From NCBI RefSeq assembly GCF_003259675.1, contig NZ_PZJG01000002.1, positions 62,001 through 126,000 on the forward strand: DNA of 64,000 nucleotides, written 5' to 3'. The translations under genes and the position numbers were made by a program. The stretch comes from Macrococcoides bohemicum. Lineage in GTDB: Bacteria > Bacillota > Bacilli > Staphylococcales > Staphylococcaceae. Below the pieces are notes generated by a model. It was given only the letters and a program-made list of their open reading frames with translations. It was not told the origin of the DNA and made no database searches. Shown piece after piece: positions 45,253-54,482 of this stretch (its first letter is position 1; each line of letters starts with the position of its first letter).

Positions 45253-45306
45253 TAAATTGGGCACAAATATTGTTTTAAAAACTTAAATATGAAAAGGGGT
45301 TTTTAT

Positions 45307-48276
45307 ATGAAAGAGGCAACATCTCACATGGTCAGCATTATTTTAAATGGCAAACCAATGGATGTCCCTACTCAAGTAAGTATTTTAGATTACTTGCGTT
45401 ATAAAGGTATTGATGTACCAGCACTTTGTTATCATCCAGATTTAGGTGCCATTGAAACTTGTGATGCTTGTATCGTTGAAGTTAATGGGGAACTCGTTCG
45501 TGCATGTAGTACTGAATTAAAAGACGGAGACGTTGTTAGAACAGGCTCAAGCGATGCATTTGAGGCACAAATGATCGCTATGGATAGAATATTAGCAAAT
45601 CATGAACTTTACTGTACTGTTTGTGATTTTAATAATGGTAATTGTACAGTACATAATACAGTTAAAAACTTAAAGATTGATCATCAGGCAACTGCGCAGT
45701 CACCAAAAGGTGCTCCAAAGAATGTTGGTAAATTCTATCGCTATGATCCAGATCAATGTATTCTTTGTGGTCGCTGTGTTCAAGCTTGTCAGAATGTACA
45801 GGTAAACGAAACATTAATGATTGACTGGGAATTAGAACGTCCACGTGTTATTTGGGATGGCAATACTGATCTAAATATCGATGATTCATCATGTGTAAAC
45901 TGTGGTCACTGTTCAACAGTATGTCCATGTAATGCAATGATGGAGGTTGGTATGGTCGGTGAAGCAGGTTTCTTAACAGGTATGCTTAAAGATGCATTCC
46001 GCCCAGCAGTAGAAGTTACAAAAGCTGTTGAAACTGGTTATACTCCGTTAATGGCAATTTCAGATGTTGAGGCAGAAATGCGTAATGATAGAATTAAAAA
46101 GACTAAAACAGTATGTACATACTGTGGTGTTGGATGTTCATTTGAAGTATGGACAAAAGACCGCGAAATCTTAAAAGTTGAACCATCGCCAGAAAGTCCA
46201 GCAAACCAAATTTCAACATGTGTTAAAGGTAAATTTGGTTGGGATTTCGTAAATTCTGGTGAACGTTTAACGAAGCCGTTAATTCGTGAAGCTGATGGCT
46301 TTAGAGAAGCAACCTGGGAAGAAGCATTGAACTTAATCTCAAGTAAATTTAAAGAAACAATCGATACACGTGGACCAGAAAGGTTAGCGTTTATCACATC
46401 ATCAAAATGTACAAATGAAGAATCTTACTTAATGCAAAAATTAGCACGTCAAGTAATAGGAACAAATAACGTCGATAACTGTTCACGCTATTGCCAATCA
46501 CCTGCAACGATGGGATTATGGAGAACAGTAGGTCACGGTGGTGACTCAGGTTCAATTACTGATATCGGAAGCGCTGGATTAATCATCGGTTTAGGTACAA
46601 ACACAGCTGAAGCACATCCAGTTATCGCAACACGTGTGAAGAGTGCCCAAAAATTACGTGGTGCAAAATTATTAGTTGCAGATATTCGTAAACATGAACT
46701 TGCTGAACGTGCTGATATGTTTGTTCGTCCTAACCCAGGAAGTGACTTAGTATGGCTAAATGCTGTTACAAAATATATCATCGATAACAACTGGCAAGAT
46801 CAGGAGTTTATCGATAAACACGTAAATAATTACGAAGCTTTAGTAGAAGGATTACAAAAATATACAATTGAATATGCTGCAAAACATACAGGTATGAGTG
46901 AAGCAGAAATCATCAAGATTGCTGAAATGATTCACGAAGCAAAATCAACTGTAGTTATGTGGGCGATGGGTGTTACGCAACAACGTGGAGGTAGTGATAC
47001 TTCTACTGCAATCTCTAATATGTTACTTGTTACTGGTAACTACATGAAACCAGGTGCAGGATCATACCCATTACGTGGTCACAATAACGTTCAAGGCGCA
47101 TCAGATATGGGTAGTATGCCAACGCATTTACCTGGTTACCAAAAAATTTCAGACAAAGCAGTACTTGATAAGTTCGGCAAAGCATGGGGCGTAGAAATGA
47201 ATCCTAATGTTGGTCAAAACAACCATCAAATGGTTGATGCAATGCATGCCGATGAATTAGATGTGTTATACCTTAAAGGTGAAGATATGGGTATCGTTGA
47301 TTCTAATATCAACTATGTACGTGAAGGATTTGAGAAATTGAAATTCTTCGTTGTTCAAGATATCTTCTTCTCTAAAACTGCAGAATATGCAGATGTTATC
47401 TTACCTGCATCTCCAAGTTTTGAGAAAGAAGGTACATTCTCAAATACAGAACGTCGTATCCAACGTCTATATCAAGTAATGGAACCTTTAGAAGGTACGA
47501 AACCAGACTGGAGAATCATCCAGGAAATCGCACAACACTTAGGTGCTAATTGGCACTACAGTCATCCAGGCGAAATCATGGATGAAATCGCATCACTTAC
47601 ACCGATTTATTCTGGTGTATCATACGATAGACTTGAAGGCTTTAACAGTTTACAATGGCCAGTTCATGAAGATGGTACAGATTCACCATTATTATTTACA
47701 GATGGCTTCCCATTTGAAGATAAGAAAGCTAAATTCTTCCCTGTTGACTGGACTGAACCAACTGAATATGCTGAAGAATACGATATCCATGTTAATAACG
47801 GACGTATACTTGAGCACTTCCATGAAGGTAATATGACTTATCAAGTTAAAGGTCTTGCAATGGAGACACCTGAAGCATTCTTAGAAGTATCTCAAGAATT
47901 AGCAGATGAAAAAGGACTCCATACTGGTAACTTAGTAAGACTTCAATCACCTTATGGTAAAGTTGATGTTCGCGTATTAATTACTGACCGTGTATTCGGT
48001 AAAGAAGTATACTTACCAATGAACGATAATGGCGATGCAGCAATTAACCTATTATCTAGTTCAATTGCAGATAAAGATACATCAACACCAGCATATAAAG
48101 AGACAAAAGCTAAATTAATCATCTTAGATAATAGTAGAAAATCACCATTACCAGAAAACAACTTCCGCTTCGGTAAACGTGTACCTCAAATGGGCGTAAA
48201 TGTTCAAGGTAAATGGAATAGAACTGATTACGTATTCCCTGGAGATATCGTTAAATCAAGAAGAGGTGATAAATAA
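45307..48276 (+). CDS. fdhA: cytosolic molybdopterin formate dehydrogenase, alpha subunit
   Basis: A 989-aa iron-sulfur molybdoenzyme that oxidises formate to CO2. Domains in order: N-terminal 2Fe-2S ferredoxin (about 10-90, CYHPDLGAIETCDAC), a NuoG-type cysteine/His cluster (about 105-115), two 4Fe-4S clusters (CILCGRCVQAC and CVNCGHCSTVCPC), the Mo-bisMGD catalytic domain with CTYCGVGC and the Mo-ligand region NCSRYCQSP (cysteine, not selenocysteine), and a C-terminal dinucleotide-binding domain. It resembles YjgC/YrhE of Bacillus. I chose the ATG after AAAAGGGG; the in-frame ATG six codons earlier contains that Shine-Dalgarno. The DUF1641 gene overlaps by 1 nt. Confidence 0.95.
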   Translation: MKEATSHMVSIILNGKPMDVPTQVSILDYLRYKGIDVPALCYHPDLGAIETCDACIVEVNGELVRACSTELKDGDVVRTGSSDAFEAQMIAMDRILANHELYCTVCDFNNGNCTVHNTVKNLKIDHQATAQSPKGAPKNVGKFYRYDPDQCILCGRCVQACQNVQVNETLMIDWELERPRVIWDGNTDLNIDDSSCVNCGHCSTVCPCNAMMEVGMVGEAGFLTGMLKDAFRPAVEVTKAVETGYTPLMAISDVEAEMRNDRIKKTKTVCTYCGVGCSFEVWTKDREILKVEPSPESPANQISTCVKGKFGWDFVNSGERLTKPLIREADGFREATWEEALNLISSKFKETIDTRGPERLAFITSSKCTNEESYLMQKLARQVIGTNNVDNCSRYCQSPATMGLWRTVGHGGDSGSITDIGSAGLIIGLGTNTAEAHPVIATRVKSAQKLRGAKLLVADIRKHELAERADMFVRPNPGSDLVWLNAVTKYIIDNNWQDQEFIDKHVNNYEALVEGLQKYTIEYAAKHTGMSEAEIIKIAEMIHEAKSTVVMWAMGVTQQRGGSDTSTAISNMLLVTGNYMKPGAGSYPLRGHNNVQGASDMGSMPTHLPGYQKISDKAVLDKFGKAWGVEMNPNVGQNNHQMVDAMHADELDVLYLKGEDMGIVDSNINYVREGFEKLKFFVVQDIFFSKTAEYADVILPASPSFEKEGTFSNTERRIQRLYQVMEPLEGTKPDWRIIQEIAQHLGANWHYSHPGEIMDEIASLTPIYSGVSYDRLEGFNSLQWPVHEDGTDSPLLFTDGFPFEDKKAKFFPVDWTEPTEYAEEYDIHVNNGRILEHFHEGNMTYQVKGLAMETPEAFLEVSQELADEKGLHTGNLVRLQSPYGKVDVRVLITDRVFGKEVYLPMNDNGDAAINLLSSSIADKDTSTPAYKETKAKLIILDNSRKSPLPENNFRFGKRVPQMGVNVQGKWNRTDYVFPGDIVKSRRGDK

Positions 48277-48965
48277 TGGCGCAACCTACTAGAGTAGTTA
48301 AACCGATGGAAGTAGATGTTGAAGCAGTACGTGCAAAAGAATTACGTGAACTAGAAGATCAGTTAATTCAACATAAAGATACACTCCATAAATTATTTAG
48401 ATTGCTAGAGCAACTTGATGATCATGAAGCGTTAAATGCAGCAAATGCTGCATTAGCGCAAAGTGATTCTATCCTGACACGTATACTAAAAGCCGTTAAT
48501 GAAACTGAGACAGACCAGGCTATTAGAAATGCACTATTACTTGTGCAAGGATTAGGAAAATTCAACTTTAGTGATATCGAACCGATGATTTTAAAGTTTA
48601 ATAAAGGTTTAAAACTTTCAACAGAGTATAACCAAAGTAAACCATTAGGTTGGCTAGGATTACTTAATGTATTAACAAATAAAGACTTTATTGAAGGATC
48701 TATCGTATTAACGAAATTTGTTAAAGGATTCGGTACGTCATTTGATCAATTGAAGAAAGAACAAGGTGTCGTTGATCCTGTGCATACTAATGTAGGAGAA
48801 GTTAAAGATGTGCATCATGTTGAGTTACCAAGTAAAGTAGCGAAAGATGACGTAAAGCAACAATCTATCTCACACAAAGAAACTTCTCAATCAAACGCTA
48901 AGTTTTACGGGGTTGTAGCAGGTGCTGCAGCATTAGGTGTTAGTGCTTTATTGATGAGAAAATAG
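48276..48965 (+). CDS. DUF1641 formate dehydrogenase partner with C-terminal membrane helix
   Basis: A 229-aa mostly helical protein of the DUF1641 family (YjgD/YrhD), consistently paired with YjgC-type formate dehydrogenases; start and stop overlap as TAATG. The core helices lie at about 20-165 (LHKLFRLLEQLDDHEAL, LGWLGLLNVL). A charged linker follows, then a hydrophobic segment (about 207-227, FYGVVAGAAALGVSALL) ending in MRK. The tail segment could tether the otherwise soluble dehydrogenase to the membrane. Confidence 0.9.
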   Translation: MAQPTRVVKPMEVDVEAVRAKELRELEDQLIQHKDTLHKLFRLLEQLDDHEALNAANAALAQSDSILTRILKAVNETETDQAIRNALLLVQGLGKFNFSDIEPMILKFNKGLKLSTEYNQSKPLGWLGLLNVLTNKDFIEGSIVLTKFVKGFGTSFDQLKKEQGVVDPVHTNVGEVKDVHHVELPSKVAKDDVKQQSISHKETSQSNAKFYGVVAGAAALGVSALLMRK

Positions 48966-48985
48966 TATCAATAATAACATATAGA

Positions 48986-49035
48986 AAACAACAAAACCAC
49001 AAGTCTTCAAAAGAAGACTTGTGGTTTTGTTGTTT
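48986..49035. terminator. very strong bidirectional terminator
   Basis: A 23-bp perfect stem with an AAAA loop, A-rich on the left arm and T-rich on the right, separating the formate dehydrogenase operon from the convergent DoxX gene. Confidence 0.95.
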
Positions 49036-49069
49036 ATTTATTTGATTTAAATAGAAATATTAAATTAAA

Positions 49070-49420
49070 CTATTTCTCATCTTTGAAACTTGCAAGTAAC
49101 GATGCAGTATTCAACGCCAAAATATTCCTTGCATTCTTCGTAGCATCATAGCTTTGACCGGCTTTTAAGTGCGAATAGATGGCACCTAACATTACGCCAC
49201 CAACAAGCAATGAACCTGCCTGATTAAATTTCTTATTAAAAATAGATAAAGCTAGTAATGCCGCACCAGTCGTTTCAACGCCACCGATTAATTTCATAAA
49301 TTCTTTAGAGTAACCAAACTCTTCAAACATTTTAACTAAGTTTTCATCTTCCTGAAGCTTACCCTTACCTGCGTTAAACATTTCTTTAGCAATAAATAAG
49401 TTATTAATATAATTTAACAT
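49070..49420 (-). CDS. DoxX-family small membrane protein
   Basis: A 116-aa protein with about three to four hydrophobic segments of DoxX/YphA type (LIGGVETTGAALLALSIF, AGSLLVGGVMLGAIYSHL). DoxX proteins are linked to thiol stress and quinone-dependent redox chemistry, but the role here is unknown. Single gene converging on the formate dehydrogenase terminator. Confidence 0.8.
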   Translation of the reverse strand: MLNYINNLFIAKEMFNAGKGKLQEDENLVKMFEEFGYSKEFMKLIGGVETTGAALLALSIFNKKFNQAGSLLVGGVMLGAIYSHLKAGQSYDATKNARNILALNTASLLASFKDEK

Positions 49421-49500
49421 AGTATCTGCTCCCTTATTATTAATAGTTTATTAGTACTATAACCTTAAAAATAACTTTAAAAACATTAGATTTAAATGAA

Positions 49501-49529
49501 AAACGTATGGTCATAAGCCCCATACGTTT
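49501..49529 (-). terminator. csbD terminator
   Basis: A 10-bp stem AAACGTATGG / CCATACGTTT with a 9-nt loop and a following T-run on the minus strand. Confidence 0.85.
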
Positions 49530-49537
49530 CAGCAAAA

Positions 49538-49726
49538 CTAATTTTTATTGTTTTTTAAATCATCAATCTTACCTTTAATATTATCTGAAACATTTTCAAC
49601 AGTTTCTTTCACTTTACCTAATGCCTTGTTTTCTTTACCTTCATTTTCTAATGCTTTGTTTCCCGTAAAATTACCCACATTTTCTTGTACATTGCCTTTA
49701 ATTTGATCGAATTTACCTTCTGACAT
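49538..49726 (-). CDS. CsbD-family stress protein
   Basis: A 62-aa hydrophilic, lysine- and glutamate-rich protein with the CsbD signature ([15 protein letters not shown], then a second repeat-like half [16 protein letters not shown]). Bacillus CsbD is a sigma-B-dependent general stress protein. I see a good sigma-A-type promoter here and no clear GTTT-N14-GGGTAT box, so sigma-B control is not supported by the sequence. Confidence 0.93.
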   Translation of the reverse strand: MSEGKFDQIKGNVQENVGNFTGNKALENEGKENKALGKVKETVENVSDNIKGKIDDLKNNKN

Positions 49727-49765
49727 TTATATCTCTCCTTTTGCCTTATTTATTTACTCATCTAT

Positions 49766-49795
49766 ATTATAATACTTTCTAGTTATTATATCCAA
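49766..49795 (-). promoter_or_regulatory. csbD promoter
   Basis: -35 TTGGAT (49790-49795) and -10 TATAAT (49766-49771) with an 18-nt spacer on the minus strand. Confidence 0.55.
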
Positions 49796-49887
49796 TAATA
49801 TACATTTTAGTCTTAAATTATAATAATAGTTGTACAATAGCATAATTTGACAGTGATGTGACATTTGATTATAAAAGCATTATAAAA

Positions 49888-50958
49888 TTATTTTTTGCGT
49901 TTTCTTGAGAAAAGGAAACTAATCATAGCTATAGCTAACAGTAAAATAGCAACTGAAACTAAAGTAGTATTACGTCGTTCCCCTGAATCAGGTAAACTAG
50001 ATTGATGCATCGAATTACTTGTACTCATTTGTTTAACTGGTGCGGTTGTTTGAGTTGCAGGTTCCGCTTCAATATTATCTACAAAACTATCAGCAAAACC
50101 ACTTGTTAAATCAGACGATTCTTCTGACTTCAATTTTGCATTGAGTCGCTCTAATTTATCAGCTTTTTCTTTAAGATCATTTTTTAGGATATCTAGTGAT
50201 TGCATGTTAAATGAATCATCACTTATATTATTATGGCTCTTTAAATTTTGAAGTCTTTCAATTAAAGCTTTATTTCTTTCTGATAATGTAGAAATATCAA
50301 ACCCACTATTTAATAGATGATTAAAATTAAAATCATACTGATGTAATTTTAAATAAGATTTTAACGTATTATTTAAAATATCAATCACTTTTCTTTCATA
50401 TTGTAAATCAGTAATCACTTTTTGCTCAAGCTTATCCAATAATCCTTGAAGTGCTTGGTTGTCAGCATCAGTCAACCACTTATCTTTAATCGTTACATCA
50501 GGTAAACTCGGCGTATTAATAACAATTTTATCTTTTACACTCTCTACACGCTGCACTTTGTTATCAATATCCTCTACTTTAGAATCAATTCGATTCTTAA
50601 CGTCCTGCTTCACTTTTTCATATTCAGCTTTATCCTGTTTTACCGTCTCAATTACTTGATCTGCTTTGTCCTTAATTTCCTGATGCTGTTTCTCTATATG
50701 CTCATTTTTCTCCTTCAGAACATTTATATCTTCTTTTGCATTATTGATGACTTCACGATTTTGTTTTATATCCGCCTTAGTACGCTCAATCTCTTGTCTT
50801 ATCGATTGTCTCTTTGTATCAAGTTCAGTATGCAGTTGACTAGCATCATTTTGTAATTTCTCCGAGATAGTACTCGCATCCGCTTTTGAGTACGGAACAG
50901 CAATCGAAAAGGTTAAACAAGCTGCAATAATTGTTTTTGTCAGTTTATACTTTTTCAT
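49888..50958 (-). CDS. coiled-coil cell-wall surface protein with LPDSG sorting motif
   Basis: A 356-aa exported protein: signal peptide about 1-29 (cleavage near KADAS), a long charged coiled-coil region (about 35-145), a second helical region (about 165-285), a Thr/Ser-rich stalk and a C-terminal sorting signal LPDSG (322-326), followed by a hydrophobic segment and RKRKK. The sortase motif has Ser in place of Thr. It would be displayed on the wall if sortase A accepts this variant. There is no repeat array or recognised adhesin domain. Shine-Dalgarno TAGGAGAT. Confidence 0.85.
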   Translation of the reverse strand: MKKYKLTKTIIAACLTFSIAVPYSKADASTISEKLQNDASQLHTELDTKRQSIRQEIERTKADIKQNREVINNAKEDINVLKEKNEHIEKQHQEIKDKADQVIETVKQDKAEYEKVKQDVKNRIDSKVEDIDNKVQRVESVKDKIVINTPSLPDVTIKDKWLTDADNQALQGLLDKLEQKVITDLQYERKVIDILNNTLKSYLKLHQYDFNFNHLLNSGFDISTLSERNKALIERLQNLKSHNNISDDSFNMQSLDILKNDLKEKADKLERLNAKLKSEESSDLTSGFADSFVDNIEAEPATQTTAPVKQMSTSNSMHQSSLPDSGERRNTTLVSVAILLLAIAMISFLFSRKRKK

Positions 50959-51421
50959 ATAATTTATCTCCTAATATATCTTAATATAATAAATTCAGTT
51001 TAATTATTGTAACATACTTTTCAGTATTTTTCTTCCATAAAGTCATTTTACATTTAAATCAATTGATATTTTTCGGTCAAAAACACAGCTAAAATCAATT
51101 AAATACAAATTTAATCGCCATTTAAATGATTGATTTTTATATTATTTATAAATAACAATTGCTATATCAATCTATATTCTCTTTTCTTAATCGTTCTTAA
51201 TTATTATATCTAAATAACAAAAAAGACCTGCTGTTTAATATTTTATTAATTACAAATATACAGAGTCTTGGATGACACTTAACTAAAATTTATTATTCGA
51301 TTAGAAAATGAATAAACCACACTCATAAAAGTGTGGTTTACGTTATTCTTTATACATTAATGCGTATCATCCTTATGGTGTATTCTCAATCGGCTTTAAT
51401 TTTGTTAATTTAAAATACTTA
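50959..51421. other. 463-bp AT-rich gap
   Basis: I find no coding region here. It holds the surface-protein upstream sequence and a perfect hairpin (TAAACCACACT / AGTGTGGTTTA, 51313-51340) that could terminate transcription from either side. The rest is simple AT-rich sequence. Confidence 0.6.
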
Positions 51422-51914
51422 TTAAAAACTTCGGTCAGCACCGCCACCGCCAAGTGGAGTGCCAATGCCAAACTGAGGCGCTGATTCTTGTCTTCACTGC
51501 CAGTAATTTCTCTATACGTATTAACTTATCACTTTCAAGGTCAGGATACATCGGATCTTTTCGAGTCTCATTATATATTCCGTTGAAGTTAATTTCCCAT
51601 ATAATGCACCTATTATTTCTAAATATATAATATACATAAATCCCATAAATAGCAGCGGAATACTGTGAATAAAAAATAATATATTCACAAAAACATTATT
51701 GTATTTCATCTTTATGTATCGCGCTGCTCGATCATTTACAGCTAGACCATGCAACATCATAAATCTACGTTCATTTGTGTTCTCACCGAATATATCATAA
51801 AAGTCTTTTGTGTTCTTACGTTCAAAAAACTTTAGGATTAGGTACAGTTGTATAGACTGTCGTACACATTGATATTAAAGGATTTCTAATTTTTTCGATT
51901 TCATAGAATTGCAT
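51422..51914 (-). pseudogene. decayed membrane-protein gene with several frameshifts
   Basis: Pieces of one protein can be read in successive frames: MQFYEIEKIRNPLISM from ATG 51914 (SD GAGTGA), then after a frame change near FFERKNTKDF a segment with two membrane helices (NVFVNILFFIHSIPLLFMGF), then DPMYPDLESDKLIRIEKLL in another frame, and finally APQFGIGTPLGGGGADRSF before a stop. A Gly-rich tail and two helices suggest a small membrane protein. I do not recognise the family. Confidence 0.65.
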
Positions 51915-51923
51915 CAAATATCA

Positions 51924-51954
51924 CTCAGGGATAACTAAAGGGTAACTAAATAAA
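51924..51954 (+). repeat. left copy of an imperfect 31-bp repeat flanking the AraC cassette
   Basis: Contains the core GGGATAACTAAAGGGTAACT. It agrees at about 24 of 31 positions with the sequence at 54436-54466, in the same orientation. The three-gene cassette lies between the two copies. Confidence 0.4.
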
Positions 51955-51973
51955 CTGCTGGCCGGTGGTTATT

Positions 51974-52819
51974 TCAATTTTCTTTTTCAACTGGAATCCA
52001 AAGTTCCATACTATAATTTTCTTTTTTCATATCTCCTTCAAAATATACTTCTAAATCTGGTTTGCCAGAATGACGGTATCCTTCTTCAGGAAAGAAAACT
52101 TCCATTGCGTATTTCCAGCCTTCTTGTATACATTCTGGAACTTTGCCTTTTAATTTAATAATAGCATATTCTGTTTCTTCAATTTCCATAAAATCTAAAT
52201 TCATTTTTTTATCAATCTCACTCTTTCTAATATCATATGAAGCCATATAATTTAATTTATTCGCTTCATTTGTTATCAAGCATACTCCATATGATTTTCC
52301 ATTACCAAAATGAGATAATTCTTTATGACTATATCTTTTATATAGCTCTAACCATGCATTTGAACATTGTTCAGCATCAATATTTTCTAAAAGAACGCCA
52401 CAAACATAAATTGATTTTTTTCTTTGGATAGTAACCTCCATGTCTTTACCACCTCTAACACTGAGGGATAATTGTATAGGTGATATGACTTTATAAGCTA
52501 AACCTCTTCTAACGTCACTCGGTGTAACACCATGAAATAATTTAAACGCATGAGTGAAAGCATCAGAAGATTCATAACCATATTTTAGGGCTACATCAAT
52601 TATTTTTATATCTGAACTCCTTATTTCTATTGCAGCTTTAGACAATTTTCTTAATCGTATATATTCCGATAAAGTCATATTCGTTAAAATTGAAAATAAT
52701 CTACTGAACATTGCATACGAATAAGTTGATAATCGAGTAATTTCAGCTTCATCAATTTTATCATCAAGAACATTTTCAATATAACGAATGGTATCGTTAA
52801 ATGATTTAATGATTACCAT
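51974..52819 (-). CDS. AraC-family regulator with GyrI-like effector domain
   Basis: A 281-aa regulator: N-terminal AraC-type double helix-turn-helix (about 1-108, with ITRLSTYSYAMFSRLFSILTN shortened here to LSTYSYAMFSRLFSI, and VALKYGYESSDAFTHAFK), followed by a GyrI-like ligand-binding domain (about 130-281) ending in LELWIPV-like strands (MELWIPVEKE). This Rob/BmrR-like arrangement usually senses small hydrophobic or cationic compounds. ATG chosen at AAGGAG plus 7 nt. Last gene of the cassette, 20 bp after the second GyrI-like gene. Confidence 0.88.
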   Translation of the reverse strand: MVIIKSFNDTIRYIENVLDDKIDEAEITRLSTYSYAMFSRLFSILTNMTLSEYIRLRKLSKAAIEIRSSDIKIIDVALKYGYESSDAFTHAFKLFHGVTPSDVRRGLAYKVISPIQLSLSVRGGKDMEVTIQRKKSIYVCGVLLENIDAEQCSNAWLELYKRYSHKELSHFGNGKSYGVCLITNEANKLNYMASYDIRKSEIDKKMNLDFMEIEETEYAIIKLKGKVPECIQEGWKYAMEVFFPEEGYRHSGKPDLEVYFEGDMKKENYSMELWIPVEKEN

Positions 52820-52844
52820 AAACAATCTCCTTGCTTTATCTATT

Positions 52845-53285
52845 TTATTGCTTAACTGGTACCATTATATCAAGAATATTTCTAGCTTTATACTGTTCAA
52901 TGAAGGGTAATGACCAATCAATTTGTTGATCATAGTTACTTATAAGCAAATTATATGCAGGACCTATTTTCTCATAAAGTTCAGGAGGCTCATAATTTAA
53001 ACGTAATCTCATAAAAGTACCTCCTTCAAATATAAAAGTTTCAAATCCAAATGTATCTCCATTATCTTCTTCTCTAACAATCGAACACATTCGATATTTG
53101 TTTTTTTCATCATAATCTAAACCTAAAAGCTTACGCCCTGTAAGAGATGGAAATTTCGCTTCAAATTCCGGCCAACCTTTCTGCTGATCTTCTATGCTAT
53201 TGTCAATCTCTGAATAAATTAAATGAAGCTTATCTATTTGAACTTTCTGTACATTACCTAATTCTGTTTTTAATATTTCATTCAT
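52845..53285 (-). CDS. stand-alone GyrI-like small-molecule-binding domain protein
   Basis: A 146-aa soluble protein resembling the GyrI/SOUL effector-binding fold: VQIDKLHLIYSEID, a GLDYDEKNKYRMCSIV strand pair, the FETFIFEGGTFMRLRL core and a C-terminal DIMVPVK strand typical of the fold. Proteins of this group bind drugs, or hydrolyse them in some cases. It overlaps the upstream gene by 4 nt (ATGA) with a GAGGAGG Shine-Dalgarno, so the two are translated together. Confidence 0.7.
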   Translation of the reverse strand: MNEILKTELGNVQKVQIDKLHLIYSEIDNSIEDQQKGWPEFEAKFPSLTGRKLLGLDYDEKNKYRMCSIVREEDNGDTFGFETFIFEGGTFMRLRLNYEPPELYEKIGPAYNLLISNYDQQIDWSLPFIEQYKARNILDIMVPVKQ

Positions 53286-54211
53286 AGTTTTTCCTCCTCG
53301 TAATTAATACATAACTGTTTAAACTTATTATCTAATATTGATATTTCTTTTAAAGTATTTGATAATTTCTTGAACTCTTTATTCACACTTTCAATATGTG
53401 CTTTACTAAAATTGATTGCTATCTTTTCTTTAATCAATGCCTTCTCTTTATCAAATTCTCTTAAAAAATTACTTATATAAAGATTTCTAACAGATGCCAA
53501 TCTAAAACTAAAGTATTTATGCATTTCTTCTTGCATTTCATTTAGACCATTTTGAAATATTGCTTCTGCATAATTTTCTATTACATTTTCTTCACTATGC
53601 ATATATCTAGTTTTGATAATACTTATTACCGAATTATATATCTTTCTATCACAAGGTTCTGATACTTTTTTTAAGTTGCCCCACATTGAAAAAGATCCAC
53701 GTTTATATTCAATATTTTTAGCTTCCCAAGATTTAATAAACTCTTTAAGAGGCACTTTCATAAATGGAAATCCTGCCGGATCATGTAAATAGATATTACT
53801 TTTTACAAGTTTCGTTATACATACAAAGTGATCGACACCTAATAAATTACTATGATTTGGATTATATTTTAAATACCCCATATCTATTGGCCCAGCAATT
53901 ACACTTCCATTTTCCAAATATTTATTGAGTTTGTGTATTACTTCTTCTAAAACATTTACCTCAATATCTTCTACATAAAATTCCTCAAAACCATACCCCA
54001 AAATATTCAGAGTATTGGAAATTGATTTATCAGGTAATCCATTATCAAAATATACCAATGGATATTGTGAGTCATTGTTAATTAAAGTCGCTCCATTTCC
54101 CATAGACATAATAGCTTCAATGTACTCAATAGTGTATTCATATCCATATGATTCCAATAACATCAACAAAGAATTACTATAACACAATGATGCATCGCCA
54201 AAATATTTCAT
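53282..54211 (-). CDS. C39/BtrH-N-like cysteine protein
   Basis: A 309-aa cytoplasmic protein. The N-terminal domain (about 1-190) has a papain-like/C39 layout: Cys10 in ASLCYSNSLLMLL, His128 in GVDHFVCITK and Asp144 in YLHDPAGFPFM, spacing typical of C39 peptidases and of the BtrH N-terminal acyltransferase-like family. The C-terminal part (about 200-309) is helical and lysine/glutamate-rich. No signal peptide and no ABC domain are present. The start is ATG 54211 (MKYFGDAS), with GGAG 7 nt upstream. First gene of the AraC/GyrI cassette. Confidence 0.75.
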   Translation of the reverse strand: MKYFGDASLCYSNSLLMLLESYGYEYTIEYIEAIMSMGNGATLINNDSQYPLVYFDNGLPDKSISNTLNILGYGFEEFYVEDIEVNVLEEVIHKLNKYLENGSVIAGPIDMGYLKYNPNHSNLLGVDHFVCITKLVKSNIYLHDPAGFPFMKVPLKEFIKSWEAKNIEYKRGSFSMWGNLKKVSEPCDRKIYNSVISIIKTRYMHSEENVIENYAEAIFQNGLNEMQEEMHKYFSFRLASVRNLYISNFLREFDKEKALIKEKIAINFSKAHIESVNKEFKKLSNTLKEISILDNKFKQLCINYEEEKL

Positions 54212-54435
54212 ACCATCGCTCCATACATACATCATATAAAATAATAGAGAAATATTATCTATTAAATTTGTACAGAAATTATAGGAAGGAAGTTAATTTA
54301 ATATTCAATAAATATATACACATTAAAAAAATATGTAATATGTATAAATACCAGAGAAAAACCAGGTCATTTCATATAGTTTCAAACAGTTTCATATCAT
54401 TGATTTTTTAAGCAAGCTTCACACAAAATAGTTCC

Positions 54436-54466
54436 CCTAGGGGTAACTAAAAGGTAATTGAATACA
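54436..54466 (+). repeat. right copy of the imperfect 31-bp repeat
   Basis: Contains GGGGTAACTAAAAGGTAATT, which pairs with 51924-51954. It begins with a CCCCTAGGGG palindrome (54434-54443). Confidence 0.4.
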
Positions 54467-54482
54467 TCAATAAAACCACAAA

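Noticed and set aside
51961-54235. Prophage or insertion sequence
   Set aside because: No integrase, transposase or terminal inverted repeats; the genes are regulatory and enzymatic.
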